Shown here piece by piece: positions 1-8,695 of a stretch of 64,000 nt of DNA. Below the pieces are notes generated by a model, which was given only the letters and a program-made list of their open reading frames with translations, was not told the origin of the DNA and did not search any database. The position numbers and the translations under genes were made by a program. How positions within the stretch are numbered: the first letter of the stretch is position 1; every line of letters starts with the position of its first letter. The stretch comes from an uncultured Lachnospiraceae bacterium (GTDB taxonomy: Bacteria; Bacillota; Clostridia; Lachnospirales; Lachnospiraceae), in assembly GCA_910577735.1 (NCBI GenBank), contig CAJTOO010000013.1:62001-126000 (forward strand), in the 5' to 3' direction.

Positions 1-1
1 A

Positions 2-304
2 GAGGCTAACTGGCCGCTGATCACAGGACAGGATGCAGAGCTTATGGCTACCAAGAACATCATCTCCGGTAAGCAGACAATGTCTATCTACAAAGACACA
101 CGTCTCTTAGCTGAGAAGTGCGTAACCATGGTGCAGGCAGTGCTTGAAGGCGCAGAGCCGGAAATCAACGATACAGAGCAGTACAACAATGGTAAGATTG
201 TAGTTCCTTCTTACCTGTGCACACCTGTAGCTGTTGATAAAGACAACTACGAAGAAATCATCGTAGAAGGCGGCTATTATACAGCAGATCAGTTAGCTGA
301 GTAA
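2..304 (+). CDS. Multiple-sugar ABC transporter substrate-binding protein, C-terminal part (ChvE-like)
   Basis: This is the last 100 codons of a periplasmic-type sugar-binding protein; the 5' part lies outside the window and the frame is open from base 2. The visible tail contains PLITGQDAE, then SGKQTMSIYKDTR and VVPSYLCTPVAVDK, a pattern typical of the C-terminal lobe of ChvE/multiple-monosaccharide binding proteins (type I periplasmic fold). In the cell it would be lipid-anchored and hand a monosaccharide to the ATPase/permease encoded next door. A terminator-like hairpin separates it from the ATPase gene, consistent with the binding protein being made in excess. The specific sugar cannot be read from this fragment. 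Confidence 0.88.
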   Translation, partial: EANWPLITGQDAELMATKNIISGKQTMSIYKDTRLLAEKCVTMVQAVLEGAEPEINDTEQYNNGKIVVPSYLCTPVAVDKDNYEEIIVEGGYYTADQLAE

Positions 305-323
305 TTTTAGAAAGTGTGTAAAT

Positions 324-357
324 GGGGTGGCACGAGTATGTTGCCGCCCCGTTTTTT
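324..357 (+). terminator. Intrinsic terminator between binding protein and ATPase genes
   Basis: Arms 324-332 (GGGGTGGCA) and 342-350 (TGCCGCCCC) pair over 9 bp with one G-U, followed by a run of six T. It sits 19 bases after the binding-protein stop and upstream of the ATPase gene, so it probably acts as a partial terminator that lowers transporter expression relative to the binding protein. Confidence 0.8.
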
Positions 358-460
358 CAGGAAGTATTATTTTTTTACTTTTGCTTTGTCTTTAGAGAAG
401 AATTGTGACTATACATATATGGGGTAGTTACAGGAAATTAAAAGAAAAGGAGTTGGGGGA

Positions 461-2020
461 ATGTCAGATTACATCTTGGAAATGAATCACATTGTCAAAG
501 AGTTTTCGGGCGTTAGGGCGCTGGATGATGTCAATCTGAAGGTAAAGCGCGGTGAGATTCATGCTCTGTGCGGAGAAAACGGAGCAGGTAAATCCACACT
601 GATGAATGTTTTGTCAGGCGTATATCCTTTTGGTACATATTCCGGCGATGTCGTATACAAGGGAGAAACTTGTAAGTTTCATAACCTGAAAGACAGTGAA
701 GCTAAGGGCGTCGTTATTATCCATCAGGAACTGGCGCTCAGTCCTCTGCTTTCCATAGCGGAGAACGTATTTATCGGCAATGAGCAGCTGGCAGCCAAAG
801 GCGTGATTGATTGGACAAAGACAAGACAGCGCGCGCAGGAGATGCTTGCCCGGGTGGGACTGGAACATGAGGATGTGAATGTTCCTGTCAATTCGCTTGG
901 TGTCGGCAAGCAGCAGCTGATTGAGATTGCCAAGGCGATGGCGAAGAAGGTTGAACTTCTGATTCTGGATGAGCCGACAGCGGCTTTGAATGATGAAGAG
1001 AGTAAGAAACTTCTGGATATTATGTTGGAGTTGAAGAAACAGGGCATTACCTGTATTATCATCTCCCATAAGTTAAATGAGATTGAATATGTATCTGATG
1101 CGGTTACAATCATTCGTGATGGTAAGACGATAGAGACGCTGGTTAAGGGTGTGGATGAGTTTACAGAGGATCGTGTTATCAAAGGCATGGTAGGACGTGA
1201 GATGACCAACCGTTATCCGGTAAGAGAGGGTGTTACCATAGGTGATACAATCTTTGAAGTCAAGGATTGGAATGTGTATCATCCCGATGACGAGAACCGT
1301 CAGGTTTTAAAAGATATTAACATCAGCGTAAAAGCAGGTGAGGTAGTAGGACTTGCGGGTCTGATGGGTGCCGGACGTACAGAGTTTGCCATGAGTGTTT
1401 TTGGACACAGTTATGGGCAGAAGATTTCCGGAACCGTTAAGATTAACGGACAGGAAGTGCATATGCATAATGTCAAGGATGCCATTAACAGTAAACTTGC
1501 ATATGTATCAGAGGACAGAAAAGTATATGGCCTGAACCTGATTGGTGAGATCAAGGAGAACATGACCATTGCCGCACGTCCCAAATTCTTCTCGAAACAT
1601 GGTGTCATCAATGGTAATGATGAGATTGTGGCAGCGGAAGAGTATAAGAAGAGAATCAACGTCAAGGCAAATTCCATCGAGCAGGTTGTGGGATCTTTGT
1701 CAGGAGGAAATCAGCAGAAGGTTGTCCTGGCGAAATGGATGCTGACACAGCCGGATGTGCTGATTCTGGATGAGCCTACACGTGGTATCGATGTAGGCGC
1801 TAAGTATGAGATTTACTGTGTTATCAATGATCTTGCCAAGGCAGGTAAGGCCATAATTGTAATCTCTTCTGAAATGCCGGAGATTATTGGTACCTGCGAC
1901 AGGACTTATGTGCTCAATGAAGGCAGGATTGCAGGAGAATTGAGTAAGTCAGAACTGACACAGGAGCAGATTATGCAATGTATTATGGCTCATAATAGAA
2001 AGGATGATGGAAATGAATGA
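461..2020 (+). CDS. mmsA: Multiple-monosaccharide ABC transporter ATP-binding protein (MmsA/GguA/XylG type)
   Basis: A 519-residue fused double ATPase energising sugar uptake. Domain 1 carries a Walker A (GENGAGKS, residues 38-45) and Walker B LDEPTAAL; its signature is the variant SLGVGKQQ. Domain 2 has the degenerate loop GLMGAGRTE usual for this subfamily, a good signature LSGGNQQK and LDEPTRGIDVG. Length and order match RbsA/MglA/XylG/GguA two-domain ATPases. The ATG follows AAGGAG at a good spacing. It overlaps the permease gene by a few codons, so the two are translationally coupled. The subfamily name rests on similarity of the whole cassette to ChvE-GguA-GguB; the transported sugar is not proven. 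Confidence 0.9.
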   Translation: MSDYILEMNHIVKEFSGVRALDDVNLKVKRGEIHALCGENGAGKSTLMNVLSGVYPFGTYSGDVVYKGETCKFHNLKDSEAKGVVIIHQELALSPLLSIAENVFIGNEQLAAKGVIDWTKTRQRAQEMLARVGLEHEDVNVPVNSLGVGKQQLIEIAKAMAKKVELLILDEPTAALNDEESKKLLDIMLELKKQGITCIIISHKLNEIEYVSDAVTIIRDGKTIETLVKGVDEFTEDRVIKGMVGREMTNRYPVREGVTIGDTIFEVKDWNVYHPDDENRQVLKDINISVKAGEVVGLAGLMGAGRTEFAMSVFGHSYGQKISGTVKINGQEVHMHNVKDAINSKLAYVSEDRKVYGLNLIGEIKENMTIAARPKFFSKHGVINGNDEIVAAEEYKKRINVKANSIEQVVGSLSGGNQQKVVLAKWMLTQPDVLILDEPTRGIDVGAKYEIYCVINDLAKAGKAIIVISSEMPEIIGTCDRTYVLNEGRIAGELSKSELTQEQIMQCIMAHNRKDDGNE

Positions 2021-3185
2021 TAAGAAAAAAGTAGTTAATCTTGACATGAAACAGTACGGTATGTTTCTTGCCCTTATTGCAATTTACGTTATTTTTGCCG
2101 TTATGACGGGTGGTAAGAATTTATCTCCTGCCAACATCAACAATCTGATCATGCAGAACGGCTACGTTGTCATCCTGGCAATCGGTATGTTGCTTTGCGT
2201 ACTGACCGGTAACGTTGATCTGGGTGTAGGTTCCACAGTAGCTCTGACTGGTGCAGCGGCAGGTATTATTCTTGTGGATTACAAGATGAATATGTGGGTA
2301 GCAATTCTTGTGGCTATCTTGATCGGCCTTGCGGTTGGTATGTTTGCCGGATTCTTTATTGCATACCTGGGGATTCCTCCTTTCGTAGTAACGCTGGCGA
2401 CCATGCTTATGGGACGCGGACTTACCTATACACTGTTAAAAGCACAGACCAAGGGTCCTCTTCCGGATGATTATATTTATATCGGAGCAGGTTTCCTTCC
2501 CACAATTAAGGTGAATTTTGCTGGTGGTACATTAGATCTGGTATGTATCATTGTGGCGGTCATTGCGTCGATTGCCTTGATTCTTGCTGAGGTGAAGAGT
2601 ATTGCCACAAAGAAGAAGTATAATTTTGCAACCAATCCGAGGTGGCAGGTGATATTGAAGCTGGCAGTTATGCTTCTGATCATCTGGTTCTTCTTCTACA
2701 AGCTGGCTCGCTATAATGGGCTGCCGTTTGTGTTGGTTATCATGGTGCTGTTAATTGCATTATATGCATTTATCACAAGTAAGACAGTGGCAGGTCGTCA
2801 GATTTATGCACTGGGCGGTAACAGAAAAGCAGCTAATCTGTCCGGTATTGATACCAATAAAGTATTCTTCTGGGTATATACCAACATGGGTATTCTCAGT
2901 GCGGTAGCAGGTGTTGTCCTCACAGCACGTAATGCAGCGTCCACACCCAAGGCTGGTGACGGATTTGAGATGGATGCAATCGCTTCCTGTTATATCGGCG
3001 GAGCTGCCGTAGCAGGTGGTGCCGGTACCATCCTCGGTGCTGTTGTCGGTGCTTTCATTATGGGTATCCTGAACAATGGTATGTCCTTATACGGATGGTC
3101 CACCGATATTCAGAAGATCGTCAAAGGTGCGGTGCTTCTGGGTGCCGTTACAGTAGACGTTCTGTCTAAGAGAAAGAAAGGTTAA
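2013..3185 (+). CDS. mmsB: Multiple-monosaccharide ABC transporter permease (MmsB/GguB type)
   Basis: A polytopic membrane protein of about 390 residues forming the sugar channel with the preceding ATPase. It has many hydrophobic segments and the family sequence GNVDLGVGSTVALTGAAAG near residue 70, plus ALGGNRKAANLSGI and a GGAAVAGGAGTILGA block in the C-terminal half. It is longer than RbsC-like permeases, as GguB/XylH types are. Three in-frame ATGs (2004, 2007, 2013) lie within the end of the ATPase gene; 2013 is preferred because AAAGGA lies about 9 bases before it. A hairpin follows the stop. Confidence 0.9.
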   Translation: MNDKKKVVNLDMKQYGMFLALIAIYVIFAVMTGGKNLSPANINNLIMQNGYVVILAIGMLLCVLTGNVDLGVGSTVALTGAAAGIILVDYKMNMWVAILVAILIGLAVGMFAGFFIAYLGIPPFVVTLATMLMGRGLTYTLLKAQTKGPLPDDYIYIGAGFLPTIKVNFAGGTLDLVCIIVAVIASIALILAEVKSIATKKKYNFATNPRWQVILKLAVMLLIIWFFFYKLARYNGLPFVLVIMVLLIALYAFITSKTVAGRQIYALGGNRKAANLSGIDTNKVFFWVYTNMGILSAVAGVVLTARNAASTPKAGDGFEMDAIASCYIGGAAVAGGAGTILGAVVGAFIMGILNNGMSLYGWSTDIQKIVKGAVLLGAVTVDVLSKRKKG

Positions 3186-3215
3186 GAGATACCTTTCTCA
3201 ACAGAGTAGGAAAAC

Positions 3216-3250
3216 AAGGGCTGTCCCATAACCGGACAGCTCTTGATGTT
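3216..3250 (+). terminator. Terminator-like hairpin after the sugar permease gene
   Basis: The arms 3216-3226 and 3234-3244 form an 11-bp stem (core GCTGTCC/GGACAGC) with a 7-base loop. The following T tract is short and interrupted (GATGTTTAT), so termination may be incomplete. It separates the transporter genes from the regulator gene. Confidence 0.55.
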
Positions 3251-3322
3251 TATATGGGAAATGGTGCGTTTGGCAATTGCGAAAGACGCTATCTTTATAA
3301 ATGGGGAGGGAAAGACGACAAG

Positions 3323-4414
3323 ATGGATAAGGCTTCACCCAAATACCTGGAATTGGTCAGGTGGATTAATACACAGATTCAGGAGAAGAAACTCACAGCA
3401 GGACAGAAGATGTATTCTGAGAATGAATTGAAGGAAATGTTCGGTGTAAGCCGTCAGACGGTCAGACATGCTATCAGTGTGCTGGAAGGTGAGGGTATGA
3501 TTCGGAGGGTGCGGGGCAGCGGTACTTACATCAATGATAACCGCTTTGTAAATTTGTCAAAACGGATGAGGGTGGCTGTCGTTACCACCTATGTGGATGG
3601 ATATATTTTCCCGAGAACCATTCAGGGTATTGAAAATGTATTGCTGGAAGAAGGGTATTCCGTGCAGATTGCTTTTACGAACAACCAGGTTGGAAAGGAA
3701 AAGACGATTCTGGAAGATATCCTGAACCGGGATGAAGTGGCGGGTATCATTGTAGAGACAACAAAGAGCGGTATTCCCAATCCGAATATGAAGCTTTACC
3801 GGGAGATTCTTAAGAGGGGGATTCAGGTAATCTTTATCAACAGTTATTATCAGGGCATTGATATTCCGCACGTTTCTATCAACGATAAGATGGCGGGCTA
3901 TAGGATGACGAAGTATCTGATTGATATGGGGCACACTAAGATTGGCGGGATCTTTAAGCTGGATGACGGACAGGGACAGTTTCGCTATGCCGGATATATG
4001 GAGGCCATGCTGGAAGCCGGATTGGAGATTGATGATACCAGGATTCTCTGGATTGATACGGTGGATATAAGACGTATGGACAGGCTGACAGACCGGGTAA
4101 TGGAACGTTATCGGGACTGTACAGGGCTATTTTGTTATAATGATGAGGTCGCCTTTGGCTTGTTGGAAGTATTTAAAAAGGCAGGCATCAGCGTACCACG
4201 GGATATCTCCATCACCAGCGTGGATGATTCGGAACTGGCGGTACTCGGTGAAGTGGGAATCACATCAGCCCCGCATCCCATGGAAAAACTTGGTAAAAAA
4301 GCGGCAGAGAATCTGCTGCAGATGATCAAGGCTCCTTTTGCCGATGCGAATTTTGAGTTTGATGTGGACATCGTGCAGAGGGATTCCGTGCGCAGACTGG
4401 ATACTGCCACCTAA
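3323..4414 (+). CDS. GntR/LacI hybrid transcriptional regulator (AraR-like)
   Basis: A 363-residue regulator with an N-terminal GntR winged helix (KYLELVRWINTQI... SENELKEMFGVSRQTVRHAIS... GSGTYI, about residues 5-70) joined to a LacI/periplasmic-binding-type effector domain (about 80-360; SITSVDDSELA is the LacI-like region). This architecture is that of AraR of Bacillus, which responds to L-arabinose. The ATG at 3323 is chosen because the winged helix starts right after it and GGGAGGG lies upstream (spacing about 12, rather long); earlier in-frame codons would add an unstructured tail. Its position just after the sugar ABC genes suggests it controls them or another pentose locus. The effector is inferred only. 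Confidence 0.85.
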   Translation: MDKASPKYLELVRWINTQIQEKKLTAGQKMYSENELKEMFGVSRQTVRHAISVLEGEGMIRRVRGSGTYINDNRFVNLSKRMRVAVVTTYVDGYIFPRTIQGIENVLLEEGYSVQIAFTNNQVGKEKTILEDILNRDEVAGIIVETTKSGIPNPNMKLYREILKRGIQVIFINSYYQGIDIPHVSINDKMAGYRMTKYLIDMGHTKIGGIFKLDDGQGQFRYAGYMEAMLEAGLEIDDTRILWIDTVDIRRMDRLTDRVMERYRDCTGLFCYNDEVAFGLLEVFKKAGISVPRDISITSVDDSELAVLGEVGITSAPHPMEKLGKKAAENLLQMIKAPFADANFEFDVDIVQRDSVRRLDTAT

Positions 4415-5316
4415 TGATAGGATATTTTCGCAACGGATGTGGTGTGCTTCCTGTATTCGTTGGGACTCATTTGATAACGTTCTTTAAATTTACGGCAAAA
4501 ATAGCCGGCACTTGTAAAACCTGTTTCTGCCGCAATGGCAGAGACAGGTTTTGTCGTGTTATAGAGAAGTTCGGCTGCCTGCATCAGACGGTACTGTATC
4601 AGATATGCCACAGGTGGGATCTGGATACCGGATTGAAACAGATGCAGGGCACTGCTTTTGCTGATGGAAGCTGATCTAGCAATTTCTTCTAAAGTAATCT
4701 CTTCCTGGTAATGATCATGAATATACTGCATCATAACCTGCAGCCTCGCCTGCTTGCTGTCCATGCGCCGGACTGCTGATGTGTTGGACGTAAGATCCAA
4801 ATGATTGTATAGTATGTCCCATAATTGCAGAAGAAGCTGCAGCGTCTGTAATTCCCGCTTTTCGGGTAATTCCTGGACAGCATAGATTTCCTTCAGGAGT
4901 GTAAGAATCTGCTTCTGCCATGCAATCTGCGGGTCAAAGACCTGAAAGGCAGGGCCGGAATGAAGTACAGGCAGTATATATTTTTCGTAGAGCAGACTGT
5001 CTTTGGGAGACAGTAAGGATGGGGAAAAAACGATATTAGGAATCAGGGTGCTGGCGTTTGCTTCAAAACGATGAAGAAAACCGCTGTTAATGAACATACC
5101 ATATCCTTCGGATAATTCTATTCGATTTGACCCCACAAGACATAGTTGGCGGCCTTTGGAGACAGACAGAAATTCCAGTTCATGATGCCAGTGCCAGTCA
5201 ATGCAGTGAAAGTCGGCTTCCCAGACATCTTCAAGATAATATGCCAGGGGGAAACTGGCGCTTCCGTGCTGGGTGGTTTCTCTGAGCGTATCATCTGTCG
5301 TAATGATGGGCTTCAT
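4411..5316 (-). CDS. AraC-family transcriptional regulator (cupin sensor)
   Basis: A 301-residue regulator with an N-terminal cupin-like sugar-sensing region (WHWHHELEFLSVSKG, about residues 40-55) and a C-terminal double helix-turn-helix of the AraC/XylS type (EEITLEEIARSASISKSS... VSAIAAETGFTSAGYFCRKFK, about 205-295). It is convergent with the GntR/LacI regulator and the two stop codons overlap by four bases (4411-4414). It is divergent from the MFS transporter gene, so it may control that gene from the shared 132-base intergenic region. Start ATG at 5316 is preceded by AAGGAGG on the minus strand. The effector is unknown. Confidence 0.88.
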   Translation of the reverse strand: MKPIITTDDTLRETTQHGSASFPLAYYLEDVWEADFHCIDWHWHHELEFLSVSKGRQLCLVGSNRIELSEGYGMFINSGFLHRFEANASTLIPNIVFSPSLLSPKDSLLYEKYILPVLHSGPAFQVFDPQIAWQKQILTLLKEIYAVQELPEKRELQTLQLLLQLWDILYNHLDLTSNTSAVRRMDSKQARLQVMMQYIHDHYQEEITLEEIARSASISKSSALHLFQSGIQIPPVAYLIQYRLMQAAELLYNTTKPVSAIAAETGFTSAGYFCRKFKERYQMSPNEYRKHTTSVAKISYH

Positions 5317-5402
5317 GGGATTGGCCTCCTTGGGATTTAAATTTTACGATATTGTATCATAATTATAGGATAATATGCAATGATTTATATAAAAAAATGA
5401 GA

Positions 5403-5408
5403 TATAAT
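5403..5408 (+). promoter_or_regulatory. Candidate -10 box for the MFS gene in the araC-type/MFS divergent region
   Basis: The 132-base AT-rich region 5317-5448 between the divergent regulator and transporter genes contains a perfect TATAAT at 5403-5408, about 40 bases before the MFS start. The matching -35 (about 5380) is poor, which would suit an activator-dependent promoter. A reverse TATAAT (5362-5367) could serve the regulator. Confidence 0.4.
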
Positions 5409-5448
5409 CCCATCATATGGATAAGATGTCAATGAGGAGGAAAGGAAA

Positions 5449-6630
5449 ATGAAGAACCAATACAGGAGAACCATTACAGCCTGCTTTGTGGGTTATATTG
5501 TGCAGGCTGTGGTGAATAATTTCGTGCCGCTGTTGTTTTTGACTTTTCAGAGAACTTATGCGATTCCGCTGTCACAGATTACACTGCTTGTAACTTTTAA
5601 TTTTGGGGTACAGCTTTTGGTGGATCTTTTGTCGGTGGGATTCGTAGACAAGATAGGTTATCGGGCTTCCATGGTCATTGCCCATATACTTTCTGCGGCA
5701 GGGTTGGTTCTTCTGACCATTCTGCCGGAAGTATTGTCCTCGCCGTTTGCAGGAATCCTGGTGGCGGTGATGGTTTATGCGATTGGCGGCGGCCTTCTGG
5801 AAGTACTTGTAAGTCCGGTAGTGGAAGCCTGTCCGTCGGATAACAAAGAAAAGGCCATGAGTATGCTGCATTCCTTTTACTGCTGGGGACATGTGGGTGT
5901 GGTACTGTTGTCCACTCTGTTTTTCAGTGTGTTTGGTATTGATCACTGGAAGATATTGGCGGTAGTGTGGTCAGTGATTCCGCTTTATAATGCGTTCGTG
6001 TTTGTTAAGGTTCCTATGGCAGATTTGATGGAAGAGGGAGAGGAAGGCCTGCGGTTAAAGGAGCTGTTTAGAATCAAGATTTTCTGGATTCTTCTGCTCA
6101 TGATGATCTGTGCGGGTGCAAGCGAACAGGCAGTGAGTCAGTGGGCGTCCACTTTTGCAGAAAAGGGACTGGGCATTTCCAAGACGGCAGGAGACCTGGC
6201 GGGGCCCATGGCCTTTGCCATTCTGATGGGAACATCCAGAGCTTTCTATGGGAAATATGGAGACCGTATCCAGCTGGATAAGTTTATGGTTTACAGCTGC
6301 TGTCTGTGCATCTTATCTTATCTGGGGATTGCATTGCTGCCGATTCCCCAGTTTAGTCTGGCAGCCTGTGCAATCTGTGGGCTTTCTGTGGGTATTATGT
6401 GGCCGGGATCTTTTAGTAAGGCCTCAGCCGCCTTGCCAAGAGGCGGGACAGCCATGTTTGCGCTCTTAGCCCTGGGCGGGGATGTGGGATGTTCCGGGGG
6501 TCCTACGGTGGTTGGTTTTGTTTCCAGTATGTTTGACGATGATTTGAAGCGGGGAATTCTGGCGGGGATTATCTTCCCGGTGCTTTTGCTGACGGGGATT
6601 ATTCTTTGCAGGAAAATGAAAACGGAGTAA
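5449..6630 (+). CDS. Major facilitator superfamily transporter
   Basis: A 393-residue integral membrane protein with about twelve hydrophobic segments. The N-terminal half contains GFVDKIGYRASMVIAH, an MFS motif-A-like loop after the second segment (about residues 64-79), and the C-terminal half repeats such a loop (YGKYGDRIQLDKFM). The Fuc/NAG-type MFS fold is plausible since GGGLLEVLVSPVVEACP resembles the fucose/glucose permease group, so a sugar or sugar-derivative substrate is inferred. The start is set by a very strong AGGAGGAAAGG. It overlaps nothing but ends 35 bases before the DUF1349 gene, suggesting one transcript, and is divergent from an AraC-type regulator. Confidence 0.85.
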   Translation: MKNQYRRTITACFVGYIVQAVVNNFVPLLFLTFQRTYAIPLSQITLLVTFNFGVQLLVDLLSVGFVDKIGYRASMVIAHILSAAGLVLLTILPEVLSSPFAGILVAVMVYAIGGGLLEVLVSPVVEACPSDNKEKAMSMLHSFYCWGHVGVVLLSTLFFSVFGIDHWKILAVVWSVIPLYNAFVFVKVPMADLMEEGEEGLRLKELFRIKIFWILLLMMICAGASEQAVSQWASTFAEKGLGISKTAGDLAGPMAFAILMGTSRAFYGKYGDRIQLDKFMVYSCCLCILSYLGIALLPIPQFSLAACAICGLSVGIMWPGSFSKASAALPRGGTAMFALLALGGDVGCSGGPTVVGFVSSMFDDDLKRGILAGIIFPVLLLTGIILCRKMKTE

Positions 6631-6665
6631 GCAGAAAACGAAAGTATGGAAAAGGAGAGAAAGAG

Positions 6666-7271
6666 ATGGAATTTTTGAAGAGTGATTTACAGTGGACGAG
6701 GAAGCCCAGGCAGGTAGAGATGGGTGAAGACAGGGTTGTGATTATCACAGAAAAAGGAACGGATTTATGGGCGCGTACGTATTATGGATTCCAAAATGAT
6801 AATGCGCCGGTATTACAGACAAAGACGAGTGAAAAGTTCTTTTCCTTTATAGTAAAGACAGAATTTGAAAGCTCCTGCCGATTTGACCAATGCGGTGTGT
6901 CGATGTATCTGGACAGTGATAACTGGTTTAAGGCGTCTATTGAGTATGAAGATGATAAAATACAAAGGCTTGGAAGTGTGGTTACGAATCATGGATATTC
7001 TGATTGGGCGACCACCGATATTTCTTCGGAGATTAAGAGCATGTGGTATCGTTTTTCGAGAAGGAACAGTGACTTTTGTATTGAGTGCAGTCAAGATGGT
7101 ATCCACTATATGCAGATGAGGATTTTTCATATGTGGGAAGGGGCGGAAGAAATTACGTATGGAATCTATGCCTGCAGCCCCACAGATGGATCCTATCGGG
7201 CTGTATTTTCTAAAATGGAGATTACAGAATGCCAGTGGATGTCTGATGCTGACTGGCGGGCAGATGAATAG
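6666..7271 (+). CDS. DUF1349 domain protein (concanavalin-like fold)
   Basis: A 201-residue soluble protein with no signal peptide. Its sequence (DLWARTYYGFQNDNAP, FDQCGVSMYLDSDNWFKASIEYED, FCIECSQDGIHYMQMRIFHM, YGIYACSP) matches the DUF1349 family, whose members have a concanavalin-like beta-sandwich and often accompany carbohydrate genes; the biochemical role is not known. The ATG at 6666 is used because AAGGAGAG lies 8-10 bases upstream; an earlier in-frame ATG at 6606 would overlap the MFS gene. Probably co-transcribed with the MFS gene. The stop is only 5 bases from the convergent bioY stop. Confidence 0.8.
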   Translation: MEFLKSDLQWTRKPRQVEMGEDRVVIITEKGTDLWARTYYGFQNDNAPVLQTKTSEKFFSFIVKTEFESSCRFDQCGVSMYLDSDNWFKASIEYEDDKIQRLGSVVTNHGYSDWATTDISSEIKSMWYRFSRRNSDFCIECSQDGIHYMQMRIFHMWEGAEEITYGIYACSPTDGSYRAVFSKMEITECQWMSDADWRADE

Positions 7272-7276
7272 GGAAG

Positions 7277-7873
7277 CTAATGCAGGATATTGGCAAGGGG
7301 CTTTTTCAAAGCATTGCGCAGTCCCAACGCCAGCGCGATCTTTAGTAAGTCAGGGATGATAAAGGGAATGACACACCAGCCAAGTACTGTTAGAAGGCCG
7401 ATGTCTCCTGTGGTTTTCATATAGAGGACCATGAACCACAGGGTGCCGGCGGCATAACAGGCAAGAAGCCCCAGAATCATGGACAAGGCCTGTACCCAGA
7501 GTTTCTTACCCAAAGTACTCTCTGCTGCCCACATAATAAGTGCCGAGAGTAGGAAGCCGATGATATAGCCTCCGGTGGTATTCATCAGGACGCCGATACC
7601 GCCGCCAAATCCGGAAAATACAGGAACACCGATAGCGCCAAGTAATATATAGACAATGATGGCCAGCGTGCCGCGTTTGCCGCCCAGTATCGATACCGCA
7701 AAGAATACGGCGAAGGTCTGCATGGTAAACGGCACAGCGGCGGGAATGGTAATCCAGGAACTGATGGCGATCAGCACCGTAAAAATGGCGATGTATGCCA
7801 TGTCATAGGTTTTGGTCCGGCGTATTTCCCCGCCTTTAGGCTGTCTTGTATGTTCTGATAAATTTGTGTTCAT
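7277..7873 (-). CDS. bioY: Biotin transporter BioY
   Basis: A 198-residue membrane protein, the substrate-binding S component of a biotin energy-coupling-factor transporter. It has about six hydrophobic segments; TYDMAYIAIFTVLIAISSWITIP and NTTGGYIIGFLLSA (the glycine-rich biotin-binding region) are characteristic of BioY. No EcfA/EcfT genes are adjacent, so it would use a shared ECF module encoded elsewhere or work alone. The start at 7873 is supported by AAAGGAG six bases upstream on the minus strand. That ribosome site directly abuts a perfect 12-bp inverted repeat, which may influence its expression. Downstream of and possibly co-transcribed with the acetyltransferase gene. Confidence 0.92.
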   Translation of the reverse strand: MNTNLSEHTRQPKGGEIRRTKTYDMAYIAIFTVLIAISSWITIPAAVPFTMQTFAVFFAVSILGGKRGTLAIIVYILLGAIGVPVFSGFGGGIGVLMNTTGGYIIGFLLSALIMWAAESTLGKKLWVQALSMILGLLACYAAGTLWFMVLYMKTTGDIGLLTVLGWCVIPFIIPDLLKIALALGLRNALKKPLANILH

Positions 7874-7886
7874 AATAGGCTCCTTT

Positions 7887-7927
7887 GTCTGCCTTCTGTT
7901 ATGGTAAGCTGCCAGCAGAAGGCAGAC
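7887..7927 (-). repeat. Perfect 12-bp inverted repeat in the bioY leader
   Basis: GTCTGCCTTCTG (7887-7898) and CAGAAGGCAGAC (7916-7927) are perfect complements with a 17-base loop. On the bioY strand the stem ends exactly where the ribosome site AAAGGAG begins. There is no T tract in the bioY direction; in the plus direction TTTTGTGTT follows. It does not resemble the GTTAAC-type BirA operator. It may be a weak terminator for the acetyltransferase gene or a translational control element. Confidence 0.6.
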
Positions 7928-7947
7928 TTTTGTGTTATGGGAAGTAG

Positions 7948-8412
7948 TTACCCTGGCAACTCCATTTCATCCTTCATTCTTATAAATCCGTATTTTTCAT
8001 ATAACGGCCTACCCATAGCGGTTGCTTCTAAGGAAATTGCTGTAATTCCCTTACTTTTAATATCATGAACCAGCATATCTAATGTTTTACCAGCAATCCC
8101 CCTTCTTCTGTACGCAGGCTTGGTGTACATATTCATGATATAAGCTTTATTTCCGCTTGGATTATGATAGGTTGGCATTACTTGAAAGAAACTGACGCCG
8201 CCGGCCCCGATAAAACGCTCACCGTCAAAAACCAAATAGGCAATATGGGAGCCATCACAAAGAGCCTTTTGGTAATAGTTGAAGGTTTCTCTTTGTACTT
8301 CGCTCATATCAATCGCATCAGATAGTTGATTAGCCGCCCTTAATACCTCGATTCTTGTTTCGGTTAATATATTGATATCCGCAAGCGTTGCTCGTTTGTA
8401 TATGAAAGCCAT
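7948..8412 (-). CDS. GNAT family N-acetyltransferase
   Basis: A 154-residue acetyl-CoA-dependent N-acyltransferase. The hallmark acetyl-CoA-binding motif appears as YTKPAYRRRGIAGKTLDML (RRRGIA is the Q/RxxGxA loop), followed by the beta-strand/alpha-helix with GITAISLEATAMGRPLYEKYGF. Start at 8412 is used because AGGAGG lies eight bases upstream on the minus strand and the fold begins there; an in-frame upstream ATG (8499) would add 29 unrelated residues. The substrate is not predictable. Confidence 0.85.
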   Translation of the reverse strand: MAFIYKRATLADINILTETRIEVLRAANQLSDAIDMSEVQRETFNYYQKALCDGSHIAYLVFDGERFIGAGGVSFFQVMPTYHNPSGNKAYIMNMYTKPAYRRRGIAGKTLDMLVHDIKSKGITAISLEATAMGRPLYEKYGFIRMKDEMELPG

Positions 8413-8695
8413 GTTGTTGTTCCTCCTGCAAATGATTGCCGCTGTCAGGTGATACTTTCTGACTGAGGATATGGTAGCATTTCTGGCTGACATTATCAAC
8501 CTGAATTTAGAAAGAGAGTGGTGGGTGCGGAATGTTTATGCATGATTAATCCCGCATTTCGAGGGAAAGTTTTCGGGAAAGAAGCAAGGAATGTATTGCG
8601 GGTTAAGGTGTTGGTGTGTACAATAGAACGGAGAATGAAAGTATAGTTGGAACAGATATGATTGGGATGGTAAAGGATACCAGTGAACAGATATC

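Noticed and set aside
7873..7948. BirA operator upstream of bioY
   Set aside because: The dyad there is GTCTGCCTTCTG-type, not the GTTAAC-based dyad bound by BirA in Firmicutes.
8500..8695. Gene or dyad in the gap before lhr
   Set aside because: Only a long-loop partial match (TTAATCCCGC with GCGGGTTAA) is visible and no coding potential was found.
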